From contig CAIXIX010000468.1 of NCBI GenBank assembly GCA_903919615.1, positions 1 to 42,924 of the forward strand: DNA of 42,924 bases, in the 5' to 3' direction. The translations under genes were made by a program, and so were the position numbers. The notes below the pieces were generated by a model. It worked only from the letters and a program-made list of their open reading frames with translations. It made no database searches and had not been told where the DNA came from. Source of the stretch: an uncultured Chthonomonas sp. GTDB taxonomy: Bacteria; Armatimonadota; Chthonomonadetes; Chthonomonadales; Chthonomonadaceae. Shown here piece by piece: positions 42,910-42,924 of the stretch; within the stretch, counting starts at the first letter, position 1, and each line of letters starts with the position of its first letter.

Positions 42910-42924
42910 AAGCGGCGCCACTAC
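42910..42924 (-). repeat. Dispersed GTAGTGGCGCCGCTT motif, cut by the window edge
   Basis: AAGCGGCGCCACTAC, the exact reverse complement of 33724-33738. The copy is truncated by the end of the window, so whether the remaining parts of the repeat follow cannot be told. Confidence 0.6.

Overview
The window is a chromosomal stretch of a free-living bacterium with moderate GC content and no rRNA, tRNA, phage or plasmid genes. The best guess for the lineage is Armatimonadota (Armatimonadetes). This rests on a pilin-like protein with an FPVFAQAR membrane-exit motif and an H-x9-DG tail, a DUF6785-type membrane protein, several phytanoyl-CoA dioxygenase-like and unusual glycoside hydrolase genes, and a stalk (copper amine oxidase N-terminal-like) protein. 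This is inference from gene families; no marker gene in the window proves it.

Layout. (1) 2-5078: [NiFe]-hydrogenase maturation operon hypB(partial)-hypF-hypC-hypD-hypE, with overlapping or nearly overlapping genes. (2) 5446-6156: secreted stalk-domain protein. (3) 6593-10736: esterase and GNAT acetyltransferase on the minus strand, divergent from a GH9 cellulase-like enzyme. (4) 10737-11207: a compact repeat island in which a C-terminal DUF559 endonuclease remnant lies between two inverted copies of a palindromic element; a third copy follows hypE. (5) 11208-13248: phytanoyl-CoA dioxygenase-like protein and a zinc-ribbon/membrane/prepilin-tail fusion. (6) 13318-16093: c-type cytochrome, Rrf2 regulator and YwiC-like membrane protein, with two candidate operators. 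(7) 16562-22076: secreted PQQ-type beta-propeller and two tandem paralogous ankyrin proteins. (8) 22233-27485: second phytanoyl-CoA dioxygenase-like protein, PadR regulator plus membrane partner, aldo/keto reductase, class C beta-lactamase-like hydrolase and an SDR. (9) 27482-36513: carbohydrate-active cluster (GH20-like with a CBM, GH2-like, clan GH-A enzyme), a GNAT and a DUF6785-type membrane protein. (10) 36768-41032: an OmpR-type response regulator and two histidine kinases, divergent from a ferritin-like Tat lipoprotein. (11) 41207-42870: dprA and a DUF2237 gene.

How it works together. The hyp operon builds the Fe(CN)2CO-Ni site of a hydrogenase whose structural genes must lie outside the window. 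The hydrolases suggest plant or microbial polysaccharide use without a SusCD system. The most striking regulatory structure is the interval 40002-40122: two oppositely oriented series of four 11-bp-spaced GTAACC-type repeats separate the two-component operon from the ferritin-like gene. This is the geometry expected for head-to-tail binding of an OmpR/PhoB-family regulator, and such a regulator is encoded next door. No unmistakably new multi-gene defence or mobile system was found. The best candidates for something undescribed are this regulatory unit, the DUF559/palindrome unit and the zinc-ribbon/prepilin fusion.
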